Positions 28,437-36,203 are shown, numbered from the stretch's first letter. The stretch is DNA of 64,000 nucleotides from Pseudomonas sp. G.S.17 (GCF_038096165.1 NZ_CP151076.1:868001-932000); one strand, 5' to 3'. The notes: generated from the sequence alone by a model not told the origin. Program-made: numbers and translations.

Positions 28437-28492
28437 TCTTTAATGAATAACTGATGGTCAGCGGTCAACCGGGCCGCTCGGAGGAAATTTCG

Positions 28493-30019
28493 ATGAACGT
28501 TTCACTGCAAAAAAACAACACCACGGTGGCACGCGTCAAACTGCTGATTGACGGCGAATGGGTCGAGTCGCAAAGCAGCGAATGGCACGACATCATCAAC
28601 CCGGCGACCCAGCAAGTGCTGGCCCAGGTGCCGTTTGCCACCGATGCTGAAGTCGATGCCGCTGTCGCCGCAGCGCAAAAAGCCTTCAAGACCTGGCGCC
28701 TGACGCCCATCGGCGCGCGGATGCGCATCATGCTCAAGCTGCAGGCCTTGATTCGTGAACACTCGCCGCGCATCGCTGCGGTGCTCAGTGCCGAGCAGGG
28801 CAAAACCATTGCCGATGCCGAAGGCGATATCTTTCGCGGCCTGGAAGTGGTCGAGCACGCCTGTTCAATTGGCACGCTGCAAATGGGGGAGTTCTCCGAG
28901 AACGTCGCCGGTGGCGTCGACACATACACCCTGCGCCAACCCATCGGCGTTTGTGCCGGGATCACGCCCTTCAACTTCCCGGCGATGATTCCGCTGTGGA
29001 TGTTCCCCATGGCTATCGCCTGCGGCAATACCTTCGTGCTCAAGCCTTCCGAGCAAGACCCGATGTCGACCATGCTCCTCGTCGAACTGGCCGTCGAAGC
29101 GGGTATTCCACCGGGCGTGCTCAACGTGGTGCATGGCGGTAAATCGGTGGTGGATGCCATTTGCACCCATCCCGATATCAAGGCCGTGTCCTTCGTCGGT
29201 TCTACTGCTGTCGGCACTCACGTCTACAAGCTGACGGGGGAACACGGCAAGCGCGTGCAAGCGATGATGGGCGCGAAGAACCACGCGGTGGTGTTGCCCG
29301 ATGCCAATCGTGTGCAAACCCTGAATGCCTTGGTCGGTGCCGGTTTTGGCGCGGCCGGGCAACGCTGCATGGCGACCTCCGTGGTGGTGCTGGTGGGTGC
29401 GGCAAAACAGTGGTTGCCGGATCTGAAAACCCTGGCGCAAAAGCTCAAGGTCAATGCTGGCAGCGAAGCGGGCACCGATGTGGGGCCGGTGATTTCCCGG
29501 CGCGCCAGACAGCGGATTCTCGACCTGATCGAAAGCGGCGTGCGCGAAGGCGCCAAACTGGAACTGGACGGTCGCGACATCAAGGTGCCGGGTTTCGAGG
29601 GTGGCAATTTTGTCGGCCCGACGCTGTTCTCCGGCGTGACCACCGACATGCAGATCTACACCCAGGAAATCTTCGGCCCGGTGCTGGTGGTGCTGGAAGT
29701 CGACACCCTCGATCAGGCCATCGAGTTGGTCAACGCCAACCCGTACGGCAATGGCACCGGCCTGTTCACCCAGAGCGGCGCGGCGGCGCGTAAATTCCAG
29801 AGTGAAATCGACGTTGGTCAGGTGGGCATCAACATCCCGATTCCGGTGCCAGTGCCGTTTTTCAGCTTCACCGGCTCGCGCGGTTCCAAGCTCGGCGACC
29901 TCGGCCCGTACGGCAAACAGGTGGTGCAGTTCTACACTCAAACCAAGACCGTCACCAGCCGCTGGTTCGATGACGACAGCGTCAATGATGGGGTGAATAC
30001 CACCATCAGTTTGCGTTGA
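28493..30019 (+). CDS. mmsA: Methylmalonate-semialdehyde dehydrogenase (CoA-acylating)
   Basis: A 508-residue CoA-dependent aldehyde dehydrogenase that turns methylmalonate semialdehyde into propionyl-CoA and malonate semialdehyde into acetyl-CoA. The family fingerprint [11 protein letters not shown] carries catalytic Cys292. Other blocks are [39 protein letters not shown] and the end [16 protein letters not shown]. The ATG at 28493 follows GGAGGAAATTTCG; the longer frame from 28454 is untranslated leader. It is preceded by an MHS transporter and followed, after a REPIN, by a beta-hydroxyacid dehydrogenase. Confidence 0.93.
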   Translation: MNVSLQKNNTTVARVKLLIDGEWVESQSSEWHDIINPATQQVLAQVPFATDAEVDAAVAAAQKAFKTWRLTPIGARMRIMLKLQALIREHSPRIAAVLSAEQGKTIADAEGDIFRGLEVVEHACSIGTLQMGEFSENVAGGVDTYTLRQPIGVCAGITPFNFPAMIPLWMFPMAIACGNTFVLKPSEQDPMSTMLLVELAVEAGIPPGVLNVVHGGKSVVDAICTHPDIKAVSFVGSTAVGTHVYKLTGEHGKRVQAMMGAKNHAVVLPDANRVQTLNALVGAGFGAAGQRCMATSVVVLVGAAKQWLPDLKTLAQKLKVNAGSEAGTDVGPVISRRARQRILDLIESGVREGAKLELDGRDIKVPGFEGGNFVGPTLFSGVTTDMQIYTQEIFGPVLVVLEVDTLDQAIELVNANPYGNGTGLFTQSGAAARKFQSEIDVGQVGINIPIPVPVPFFSFTGSRGSKLGDLGPYGKQVVQFYTQTKTVTSRWFDDDSVNDGVNTTISLR

Positions 30020-30020
30020 C

Positions 30021-30084
30021 CGTTAGAGCGAGGCTTGCCCGCGAATTGGCGTTCAGACCTTCGCGGGCAAGCCTCGCTCCAACG
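30021..30084. repeat. Short REPIN between mmsA and the mmsB-like gene
   Basis: A compact pair with arms GAGCGAGGCTTGCCCGCGAA and the inverse, separated by about a dozen bases. It sits directly after the mmsA stop inside the operon. Stem GCGAGGC-TT-GCCCGC has one mismatch. Confidence 0.88.
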
Positions 30085-30115
30085 AGGAATTCCAACCTCT
30101 GCCAAGGAGAACAAC

Positions 30116-31003
30116 ATGAAAATCGCTTTCATCGGCTTGGGCAACATGGGCGCGCCGATGGCTCGCAACCTGCTCAAGGCCGGGCATCATCTGCATCTGT
30201 TCGACTTGAACACCGCCGTGCTCAACGAACTCGCCACCTTGGGCGGGCGTATCAGTGAATCGCCCAAACATGCGGCGCAAGGCGCGGAGCTGGTCATCAC
30301 CATGCTGCCGGCTGCGGCCCACGTGCGCAGCGTCTATCTCAATGACGACGGCGTATTGGCGGGCATCGGCTCCGGAGTGCCAGCGGTGGATTGCAGCACC
30401 ATCGACCCGCAGACCATTCGCGACGTGGCCGCCATCGCCGCCAGACAGGGCGTGACCCTGGGCGACGCGCCGGTTTCCGGTGGCACCGGCGGCGCTCAGG
30501 CCGGCACGTTGACGTTCATGGTCGGCGCCAGTGCCGAGCATTTCGAAGTGCTGAAACCGGTGCTGGCGAAAATGGGCAAGAACATCGTGCATTGCGGCGA
30601 TATCGGCACCGGGCAAATCGCCAAGATCTGCAACAACCTGCTGCTGGGCATTTCCATGATCGGCGTTTCCGAAGCCATGGCACTGGGCGACGCGCTGGGC
30701 ATCGACACCGGGATTCTGGCCAACATCATCAACAGCTCGACCGGCCGCTGCTGGAGCTCCGAGGTCTACAACCCATGGCCCGGCATCGTCGAAACGGCAC
30801 CCGCTGCACGGGGTTATACCGGCGGTTTCGGCGCGGAGCTGATGCTCAAGGATCTCGCCCTGGCAACCGAAGCCGCACGCACCGCTCACCAACCGGTCAT
30901 CCTCGGCGCCGTGGCGCAACAGTTGTATCAAGCGATGAGCCTGCGCGGCGAGGGCGGCAAGGACTTCTCGGCGATCATTGAGGGGTATCGCAAGAAGGAC
31001 TAG
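30116..31003 (+). CDS. 3-hydroxyisobutyrate dehydrogenase family protein (MmsB-like)
   Basis: A 295-residue beta-hydroxyacid dehydrogenase. NAD(P)-binding motif FIGLGNMGAPMARNLLKAGH; substrate loop DAPVSGGTGGAQAGTL; catalytic-Lys region GQIAKICNNLLLG. It oxidises 3-hydroxyisobutyrate or a similar hydroxy acid to the semialdehyde used by MmsA. The ATG at 30116 has AAGGAGA upstream. It is the last gene of the transporter-mmsA-mmsB unit. Specificity for 3-hydroxyisobutyrate against 3-hydroxypropionate or another acid cannot be decided from the sequence. Confidence 0.88.
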   Translation: MKIAFIGLGNMGAPMARNLLKAGHHLHLFDLNTAVLNELATLGGRISESPKHAAQGAELVITMLPAAAHVRSVYLNDDGVLAGIGSGVPAVDCSTIDPQTIRDVAAIAARQGVTLGDAPVSGGTGGAQAGTLTFMVGASAEHFEVLKPVLAKMGKNIVHCGDIGTGQIAKICNNLLLGISMIGVSEAMALGDALGIDTGILANIINSSTGRCWSSEVYNPWPGIVETAPAARGYTGGFGAELMLKDLALATEAARTAHQPVILGAVAQQLYQAMSLRGEGGKDFSAIIEGYRKKD

Positions 31004-31118
31004 CCGAAGGGATTAGCCAGATGGATCAGGCTGAAACTTTCAGTAACCGCGTTAAATTGACTGGGCTCGAATGGGTCGACATCCTCCCCGCCGACAAAAG
31101 GCGCTACAGGGAGGAGTC

Positions 31119-32252
31119 ATGCGCAAGGACGATCCAGAAGACCCATTCGAACGTTATATGCGAAACCGCCGACTGCCCAACGGAGGTGCTTCGTGGGCGG
31201 CGTGGAACACACCCAAAAAGCCCGAACCGGTTTACATCCAGGAAGACAAATGGCCCGCGCCAAAACCCCGCACTGATCTGGTTTTCGCCAAGTCCTGCGC
31301 GCCGGGTAACTGGTGCTCCACCGACGCCGGGACCTCCGTAGAACCGGCGTCAAACTTCGGCAAAGTAATGCTCGCGGGCGCCATGCTCCTGCCCGATGCC
31401 AGCGCTGCGGCTGCCCTCGCACTCGGCGCCGACCTGGGCCTGGGCTACATGGCCGGCAGCGGGATCATGCAACAGCGACACAGCTGGGCGATACGCGGCT
31501 TGGGCGGCCCGGCCAGCATTCTTGTCCTCGGCATGCTTCCCGAGAAAATGGGCGACGGCACGCTCTACACCGACGGCCAATTGCGCAGCATGACGCGCGC
31601 GCCAACACGGGTGCGCTTCCAGTTTCGCCAGGATCCCGATGGCGTGTTGCAGGTCTACGGCATCCACAGCAAACCGTCCGGCGACGATTCGGTTCGCACA
31701 GTGCAAGCCACGTGGAACGCCGACCGAACGGCGATGGAAGCCAAACTCAACGGAATCACGATCATCTGGACGCCAAGAGACGGACGCCTCGGCCCCATGC
31801 CACCGCTGATCTACCCTGACAACAGCGGCGCACACCTCAACAACATCCTCGTCCACCCGATCCCGGAAGACACCGACAGCCAGATCGAAGGCTTCCCCGG
31901 CGAGGACATCACCGTTGAAGATTGTATTGTGGTGTTTCCAGCGGGGGTTGGCTGGAAGTCGATGTATGTGGTGTTTGCGCGGCCGTTTGGTGGGGATCAT
32001 AGCTACCATCCGGCGCCAAAAGGACTGACAGCCTTTCCGGACGCATTGCCGGTAAAAAAGAAGTCTAGTGTTCAAGGCGGCGGTAAAAAACGTAATCGAT
32101 GGAAAGACCGTAAGGGCCGTATTTTTGAGTGGGATTATGAAAATGGTAGGGTTGAACTATACGACAGCCAAGGTAAGCATTTAGGAGAGTTTGATCCCAA
32201 CACGGGAGAACGAACAAAAGACGCCGAGCCTGGGCGTACGACACCGAAATAA
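31119..32252 (+). CDS. Pyocin-like toxin with colicin E3/cloacin-type RNase tail
   Basis: A 377-residue protein. Residues about 60-300 resemble the S-type pyocin translocation domain (for example VHPIPEDTDSQIEGFPGEDI and CIVVFPAGVGWKSMYVVF). Residues 323-377 resemble the colicin E3 ribonuclease: FEWDYENGRVELY and HLGEFDPNTGE. Against E3, the catalytic Asp and Glu are kept (Asp339, Glu346) and an Arg373 is present, but the His is Asn342. It is far shorter than secreted S pyocins and lacks a recognisable receptor-binding domain. The start follows GGGAGGAG at 31119. Three small acidic genes follow, probable immunity. It may instead be a contact-delivered or type VI effector. Confidence 0.75.
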   Translation: MRKDDPEDPFERYMRNRRLPNGGASWAAWNTPKKPEPVYIQEDKWPAPKPRTDLVFAKSCAPGNWCSTDAGTSVEPASNFGKVMLAGAMLLPDASAAAALALGADLGLGYMAGSGIMQQRHSWAIRGLGGPASILVLGMLPEKMGDGTLYTDGQLRSMTRAPTRVRFQFRQDPDGVLQVYGIHSKPSGDDSVRTVQATWNADRTAMEAKLNGITIIWTPRDGRLGPMPPLIYPDNSGAHLNNILVHPIPEDTDSQIEGFPGEDITVEDCIVVFPAGVGWKSMYVVFARPFGGDHSYHPAPKGLTAFPDALPVKKKSSVQGGGKKRNRWKDRKGRIFEWDYENGRVELYDSQGKHLGEFDPNTGERTKDAEPGRTTPK

Positions 32253-32266
32253 CCGAGGGGAAATCC

Positions 32267-32506
32267 ATGCTCTTAGAAATCACTGGTTTTTTGATAGACG
32301 ACAGCGAAGACGATTCAATCAAATTTGCGCTCGACGTGAAAACGGAATTTGAGCAAGCCGTAATGGATGTTTTGGGTTGGGAAAGCATGGAGGCCGAGGT
32401 CGTTGGTGAGCAACCTTTGACGACCACGCAAATTGAGGAAATTGCGCACGTGATAAAGGAGCCGCTGCCGCTGGATCTTGATTTGTTCATTGGCGTGCGG
32501 GCATAG
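32267..32506 (+). CDS. Small acidic protein, probable immunity protein 1
   Basis: A 79-residue acidic protein starting 15 bases after the toxin stop, with GAGGGG just before its ATG. It contains VMDVLGWESMEAEVVGEQPL followed by TTTQIEEI. The pattern GW, then LTxxQ, then a final Leu/Phe-rich strand is shared with the next two genes. Position immediately after a nuclease-type toxin, size and charge are typical of immunity proteins. It does not look like the E3 immunity protein. I cannot name the family with certainty. Confidence 0.6.
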   Translation: MLLEITGFLIDDSEDDSIKFALDVKTEFEQAVMDVLGWESMEAEVVGEQPLTTTQIEEIAHVIKEPLPLDLDLFIGVRA

Positions 32507-32513
32507 CGAAGCG

Positions 32514-32756
32514 ATGGTATTTATCTTGATCAGTGGTTTTTATCCGGAACCCAATCCGGATAACTCATTGCAGTATGAAAAAGATGTGCCCCCAGAGTTA
32601 GAGATGAGGGTGCTTTCAGCAATTGGATGGGAGTCCTCGGCGGATGTACCTGTCGGTGAAAACGATCTAACCAGTGAACAGGCGGCTGCGGTCTTGAGAG
32701 TGCTCGGTGAGCCGGTCAGGTCTGACTTGATGTATAGCGTCGGGCTTTGCAGGTAG
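32514..32756 (+). CDS. Small acidic protein, probable immunity protein 2
   Basis: An 80-residue paralogue of its neighbours: ISGFYPEPNPDNSLQYE, then VLSAIGWESSADVPVGENDL, then TSEQAAAVLRVLGEPV. It starts at an ATG eight bases after the previous stop, without a clear ribosome site, so it probably relies on coupling. Role inferred from family likeness and location behind the pyocin-like toxin; it may protect against a related rival toxin. Confidence 0.55.
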   Translation: MVFILISGFYPEPNPDNSLQYEKDVPPELEMRVLSAIGWESSADVPVGENDLTSEQAAAVLRVLGEPVRSDLMYSVGLCR

Positions 32757-32782
32757 GTCGCCAGTGAAGGAGCATCTGGTCC

Positions 32783-33016
32783 GTGAAATACATTATTGAA
32801 GCGTTCAACAAAGAATCGGAGCTCTTGAGTTTTGAGGTGATTCTGCCCGAAGGCAGTGATTCGCAACTCGCGCAAATCATGGGCTGGTCGGTACCTCAGC
32901 GTGGCGATGAAGGTTATGACCTTACCCCTAACCAAGCGGCGGCAATTGAGGCCTTGGCGGGCAAACAGTTTTACGACAGCAACCACGTTTTCCAGCTGAC
33001 CTGCAATGTCGATTGA
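32783..33016 (+). CDS. Small acidic protein, probable immunity protein 3 (possibly DUF7683-like)
   Basis: A 77-residue paralogue: MKYIIEAFNKESELLSFEVI, QIMGWSVPQRGDEGYDLTPN, QAAAIEALAGKQFYD and the end FQLTCNVD. It starts at GTG 32783, with AAGGAG ten bases upstream. Sequences like this occur in Pseudomonas annotated as DUF7683; I recall that from memory only. It is the most divergent of the three and closes the toxin-immunity cluster before a block of REPINs. Confidence 0.55.
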   Translation: MKYIIEAFNKESELLSFEVILPEGSDSQLAQIMGWSVPQRGDEGYDLTPNQAAAIEALAGKQFYDSNHVFQLTCNVD

Positions 33017-33044
33017 GGCAGTCGGTGCCAGCGTGCAACACCCT

Positions 33045-33472
33045 CTCGTTGGAGCGAGGCTTGCCCGCGAAGGCGGTGTCTTGAATTCGGAAAAATGGCC
33101 GGATGTACTGGCCTCTTCGCGGGCAAGCCTCGCTCCAACGGAATTTGCCGCTCTTGTAGGAGCGAATTCATTCGCGAGGCGATTCATTTGTTTTCGCAGG
33201 CCCAACGCCTCGCCAACAAGTTGGCTCCTACAGCATTTCGGCTACTCATCATTGCGGTGTCACACCATCTCGTTGGAGCTAGGCTTGCCCGCGAAGGCGG
33301 TGTTTTGAGTTTGGAAAAGTGGGCGGATGTACCGACCTCTTCGCGGGCAAGCCTCGCTCCAACGGATTTGCGCCGTCCTTGTAGGAGCGAATTTATTCGC
33401 GAGGCGATTCATTTGTTTTAGCAGGACTGACGCCTCGCCAACAAGTTGGCTCTCATCAAACCACCGCAGAAG
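33045..33472. repeat. Tandem duplication of a 224-bp unit holding two different REPINs
   Basis: The unit starts with CTCGTTGGAG at 33045 and again at 33269, a period of 224 bases. Each unit contains one REPIN with stem GCGAGGC-TT-GCCCGC, then one of another type, whose left arm has CGAAT-TC-ATTCG (first copy) or CGAAT-TT-ATTCG (second copy) and whose right arm has CCAAC-AA-GTTGG. The second unit loses its last bases (GGCTCTCA in place of GGCTCCTACA). No gene is present here; the in-frame readings through it are repeat translations. Confidence 0.9.
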
Positions 33473-33493
33473 TATTTGATCTGTGCGGGAAAT

Positions 33494-33582
33494 GTGGGAC
33501 CGGATTTATCCGGGAAGAGGCCGGGTCATTCACTGCATCTCGTCGTCAGAAATACCGCCTTCCCGGATAAATCCGGTCCCAC
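33494..33582. repeat. REPIN, stem type CCGGAT-TT-ATCCGG
   Basis: GTGGGACCGGATTTATCCGG on the left and the inverse (ending GGTCCCAC) on the right, about 40 bases apart. It follows the duplicated block and precedes the C4-type leader of the DUF3077 gene. Confidence 0.9.
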
Positions 33583-33611
33583 CAGGCGCACCAGCGCTAA
33601 CCATTCGATAA

Positions 33612-33634
33612 GCAGGCGTTTTTTTTGCGCCTGC
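33612..33634 (+). other. Hairpin with T-rich loop just upstream of the C4-type RNA
   Basis: GCAGGCG, an eight-T plus G loop, then CGCCTGC: a seven-base-pair perfect stem 14 bases before the first strand of the C4-type element. It could be the end of upstream transcription or a protein site. An inverted repeat lies at the same relative place before the second C4-type element in this window. Confidence 0.5.
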
Positions 33635-33647
33635 GGCGTCGAGTTAT

Positions 33648-33722
33648 GGCAGCTGTGCGCGGGACATCTTCGGGTGTGCCGGGTACCTGGAGTCCCGGTC
33701 GGCCAACCTGCGTACAGCTGTC
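33648..33722 (+). ncRNA. C4-type antisense RNA leader of the DUF3077 gene
   Basis: Outer stem: 33648-33663 (GGCAGCTGTGCGCGGG) pairs all 16 bases with 33707-33722 (CCTGCGTACAGCTGTC), using three G-U pairs. Inside are hairpin ACATC-TTCG-GGTGT (33664-33677) and hairpin CCGGG/CCCGG (33679-33698), whose loop holds CCTGGAGT. That loop is an exact complement of ACTCCAGG at 33763-33770, overlapping the ribosome site CCAGGAG of the DUF3077 gene. The single-stranded CGGCCAA (33700-33706) is an exact complement of TTGGCCG at 33735-33741. This two-site layout is that of phage P1/P7 C4 antisense RNA. It is expected to sequester the start of the downstream gene. Confidence 0.85.
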
Positions 33723-33778
33723 ACCCTGATTTGCTTGGCCGCAATACGATGACAGCTCCCCAACTCCAGGAGCAGCAA

Positions 33779-34081
33779 ATGAAGCAATCGTTCTTTTCCA
33801 ACCAACCACAAACCATCAAAACCCTCGGCACCATCACCTTCTCCACCTGCGGTGAAACCAGGCAGCCGCTGTTCCGCATAAACCCTGAAATCCCCATCGA
33901 ATCCGCCCTGGAACATGCCTCGAATTTATTGGCGTGTGCCAGCGAAATCAGCCTCGACGCGGCGCTGGGCGATGCAGGCAAACAGAGTGTCTGGGCTGCG
34001 CACTATCTGAGTGAGATGGCGAAGGCAATTGTTGATGATGCGTTGGCGAGTAGCGCTGCGGCTCGATACGCTGAAGGATGA
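33779..34081 (+). CDS. DUF3077 family small protein under C4-type RNA control
   Basis: A 100-residue protein (MKQSFFSNQPQTIKTLGTIT) with a core ESALEHASNLLACASEISLD and WAAHYLSEMAKAIVDDALAS, which fits DUF3077, a Pseudomonas family of unknown function. The ATG at 33779 follows CCAGGAGCAGCAA; the open frame extending to 33446 only translates REPINs and the RNA leader. The last codons run into a truncated REP. Its ribosome site is the predicted target of the C4-type RNA just upstream. A related shorter protein with the same leader type is at 62096-62305. Confidence 0.75.
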   Translation: MKQSFFSNQPQTIKTLGTITFSTCGETRQPLFRINPEIPIESALEHASNLLACASEISLDAALGDAGKQSVWAAHYLSEMAKAIVDDALASSAAARYAEG

Positions 34082-34089
34082 TTCGTACC

Positions 34090-34242
34090 GGCCTCATCGC
34101 GGGCAAGCCTCGCTCCAACGGGATTTTCGCCGTTCTTGTCGCGAGCTTATGTGGGAGCGAGCTTGCTCGCGAAGGCGGTGTTTGGGATTCGGAAAAGCGG
34201 GCGGATGTACGGCCTTTTTTCGGGCTAGCCTGGCTCCTGCGG
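34090..34242. repeat. Lone REP tail plus a degenerate mixed REPIN
   Basis: An unpaired tail with CGCGGGCAAGCCTCGCTCC (to about 34119) abuts the DUF3077 stop. From 34151 a GTGGGAG head with stem GCGAGC-TT-GCTCGC is followed by a decayed partner TCGGGCTAGCCTGGCTCCTG (about 34220-34239), whose stem belongs to another type. The remaining bases to 34251 hold nothing else. Confidence 0.8.
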
Positions 34243-34251
34243 AGTCGGTGC

Positions 34252-35241
34252 TTACCGCGAGTCTTTAACCTGCAACACAATCTTCCCCACATGCCCGCCC
34301 GATTCCATATACGCATGCGCGGCCACCACGTCGGTCAGCGGGAATGTCTTGTCGATGACTGGCTTGATCGCGCCAGTCAGCAGATGCGGCCAGATGTCGT
34401 GCAGCACGCCCGCGACGATGGTTTGTTTGGCCGCTGCCGAGCGGTCGCGTAGCGAGGTGGTGTGCAGCGCCGCGCGTTTGCCCATCATCTTGCCGAGGTG
34501 GATGGGCGCTTCGCGGCCGCTTTGCAGGCCGATCATGACGATGCGGCCGTCGACTGCCAGCGCCTCGATATTGCGCGCCAGGTACGCGGCGCCCATGTTG
34601 TCGAGAATCACGTCCACGCCGCGGCCTTCGGTCACCCGCGCCACAACGTCGACGAAATCTTCATTGCGATAATCGATGGCGACGTCAGCGCCCAATTCCA
34701 GGCAGCGTTGCAGTTTTTCTGGCGAACCCGCCGTGGTCAGCACGCGTGCGCCCCATTGTTTGGCCCATTGAATCGCCAGTGAACCCACGCCGCCCGCGCC
34801 GCCGTGGATCAACACGGTTTCCCCCGGTTGCAAGCGTCCGATATCCCGCAGGTTCGACCAAAGTGTGCAGGCCGCTTCCGGCAGTGCCGCCGCTTCGAGC
34901 AGCGACAGGCCTTGCGGGCAGGGCAACACGTGATCGGCGTTGACCGCAACCTGCTCGCCATAACCGCCACCGGGCAGCAAAGCGCAGACCCGATCACCGA
35001 CCGTCCAGGTGCTGACGCCTGCGCCCACCTCAGTGATGACGCCGGAGCATTCGATGCCGAGGATGTTCTCGCCCTCGGTCTTCATCACATACGTGCCGCG
35101 CCGTTGGAGCAGGTCGGAAAAATTCAGCGCCGTGGCGTGTATGTCGATCAGCACCTCGCCGGGCTTGATGACGGGCGCAGGGCGTTCCACCCGTTGCAAT
35201 ACCTCGGGATCGCCGAAGCGTTCGAAGATGACGACTTTCAT
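34252..35241 (-). CDS. Zinc-less quinone oxidoreductase/MDR family reductase
   Basis: A 329-residue NADPH-dependent medium-chain reductase (quinone oxidoreductase/PIG3 type). N-terminal GroES-like domain MKVVIFERFGDPEVLQRVER; Rossmann motif IHGGAGGVGSLAIQWAKQWG; typical strand DVILDNMGAAYLARNIEALA. The zinc-binding Cys and His of alcohol dehydrogenases are absent. The ATG at 35241 follows CCGGAGGCCCTTTC. It lies downstream of the eight-gene lyase operon but behind a REPIN, so it may be a separate transcript; it could detoxify enones or quinones. Confidence 0.88.
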   Translation of the reverse strand: MKVVIFERFGDPEVLQRVERPAPVIKPGEVLIDIHATALNFSDLLQRRGTYVMKTEGENILGIECSGVITEVGAGVSTWTVGDRVCALLPGGGYGEQVAVNADHVLPCPQGLSLLEAAALPEAACTLWSNLRDIGRLQPGETVLIHGGAGGVGSLAIQWAKQWGARVLTTAGSPEKLQRCLELGADVAIDYRNEDFVDVVARVTEGRGVDVILDNMGAAYLARNIEALAVDGRIVMIGLQSGREAPIHLGKMMGKRAALHTTSLRDRSAAAKQTIVAGVLHDIWPHLLTGAIKPVIDKTFPLTDVVAAHAYMESGGHVGKIVLQVKDSR

Positions 35242-35273
35242 GAAAGGGCCTCCGGTTAAAACAAGGCAATTTC

Positions 35274-35365
35274 GTAGGAGGGAATTTATTCCCGAAGGCG
35301 TCAGCGAGCCCGGCACAAATGTGTGGCGCTCGTGCTGACCTTTTCGGGAATAAATTCCCTCCTAC
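35274..35365. repeat. REPIN, stem type GGGAAT-TT-ATTCCC
   Basis: GTAGGAGGGAATTTATTCCC at the left and its inverse ending in CTCCTAC at the right. It separates the last gene of the eight-gene operon from the quinone oxidoreductase gene and may end or stabilise the operon mRNA. Confidence 0.9.
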
Positions 35366-35387
35366 AATGTTTATCGCAGGGAAAGCA

Positions 35388-36203
35388 TTACTTCCCGCCG
35401 TCGACCATCACTTCGCTGACCGCCTGGCTTTCCAGATTCCACTTCTTGAGGATGGTTTGATAGGTGCCGTCGCGGATCACGGTTTGCAGGCCTTTGACCA
35501 GGTTGTCGCGCACGTCGGTCTTGGCTTTATCGACCGCGAAACCGAAGTGATGCAAGGACAGCGGCTGACCGATCAACACGTAGGTATTGGGTTCCTGGCT
35601 GATCAGGTACTTCACATATTCCGGGCCGAGGACCACGGCGGCGAGGCGTTCCTGTTGCAGGTCCAGACGTGCCGCCGAAGCGCCAGCGGTGCCTTGCACG
35701 GTAGCCGCAGGCTTGCCGGCGGCGACGCAATTGGTGTCGTTCCAGGCCATGACTTCCGGGTAGTAATTGGTGGTGCGCGGGGTGCCGATGTTTTTCCCGC
35801 AGAAGGCTTCCGGTGTCGAGCCCAGGCTGGTGTTGCGCACCGTGGTGAACATCTGCGCGCCGGTTTGCAGGTAATCGACAAAGGTCATGTCGGTGCGGCG
35901 TTTGGGCAGGTCGGTGATGGCTGTGCCGATCACGTCGATGCGCCCGGTTTTCAGGCTGCTGGTCAGCTGCTCGAAGGTCATTTCCTGATACTTGATCTCG
36001 ACGTTCATTGCCTTGCCCAGGGCGTCGAACAGGTCGATGTTGAAGCCTACGCTCTGGTTGGTCGCCGGATCGCGGTACGACATCGGCGGGTACGTCGCTT
36101 CCACGCCGACGTTCAAGGTTTCCCGGGCCTGCGCCACGTTGCAGCAGGCCGCAATACCCAAGGCCGCGAACAGCATCGAAGCTTTATTGCTCAAATCCAG
36201 CAT
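35388..36203 (-). CDS. Amino-acid-type ABC binding protein, second copy of the lyase operon
   Basis: A 271-residue SBP family 3 protein. Signal peptide MLDLSNKASMLFAALGIAAC then CNVAQA; mature part LNVGVEATYPPMSYRDPATN, GRIDVIGTAITDLPKRRTDM. The ATG at 36203 follows AAGGAATTGACC; a TTG two codons upstream is rejected. It is related to the binding protein at 39410-40246 and shares its operon, so one ABC transporter may use two receptors. The last gene of the eight-gene unit. Confidence 0.9.
   Translation of the reverse strand: MLDLSNKASMLFAALGIAACCNVAQARETLNVGVEATYPPMSYRDPATNQSVGFNIDLFDALGKAMNVEIKYQEMTFEQLTSSLKTGRIDVIGTAITDLPKRRTDMTFVDYLQTGAQMFTTVRNTSLGSTPEAFCGKNIGTPRTTNYYPEVMAWNDTNCVAAGKPAATVQGTAGASAARLDLQQERLAAVVLGPEYVKYLISQEPNTYVLIGQPLSLHHFGFAVDKAKTDVRDNLVKGLQTVIRDGTYQTILKKWNLESQAVSEVMVDGGK

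Noticed and set aside
32065..32490. Antisense frame over the toxin tail and first immunity gene
   Set aside because: It overlaps two supported genes on the other strand and shows no family features.
33672..33726. Alternative stem GGGTG/CACCC within the C4-type element
   Set aside because: It competes with the 16-base-pair outer stem and is not kept in the second copy.
33446..33778. N-terminal extension of the DUF3077 gene
   Set aside because: It translates a REPIN and the C4-type RNA; the ribosome site and family similarity begin at 33779.
33600..34100. A prophage origin for the C4-type RNA
   Set aside because: No integrase, repressor, antirepressor or structural phage gene occurs near either copy in this window.
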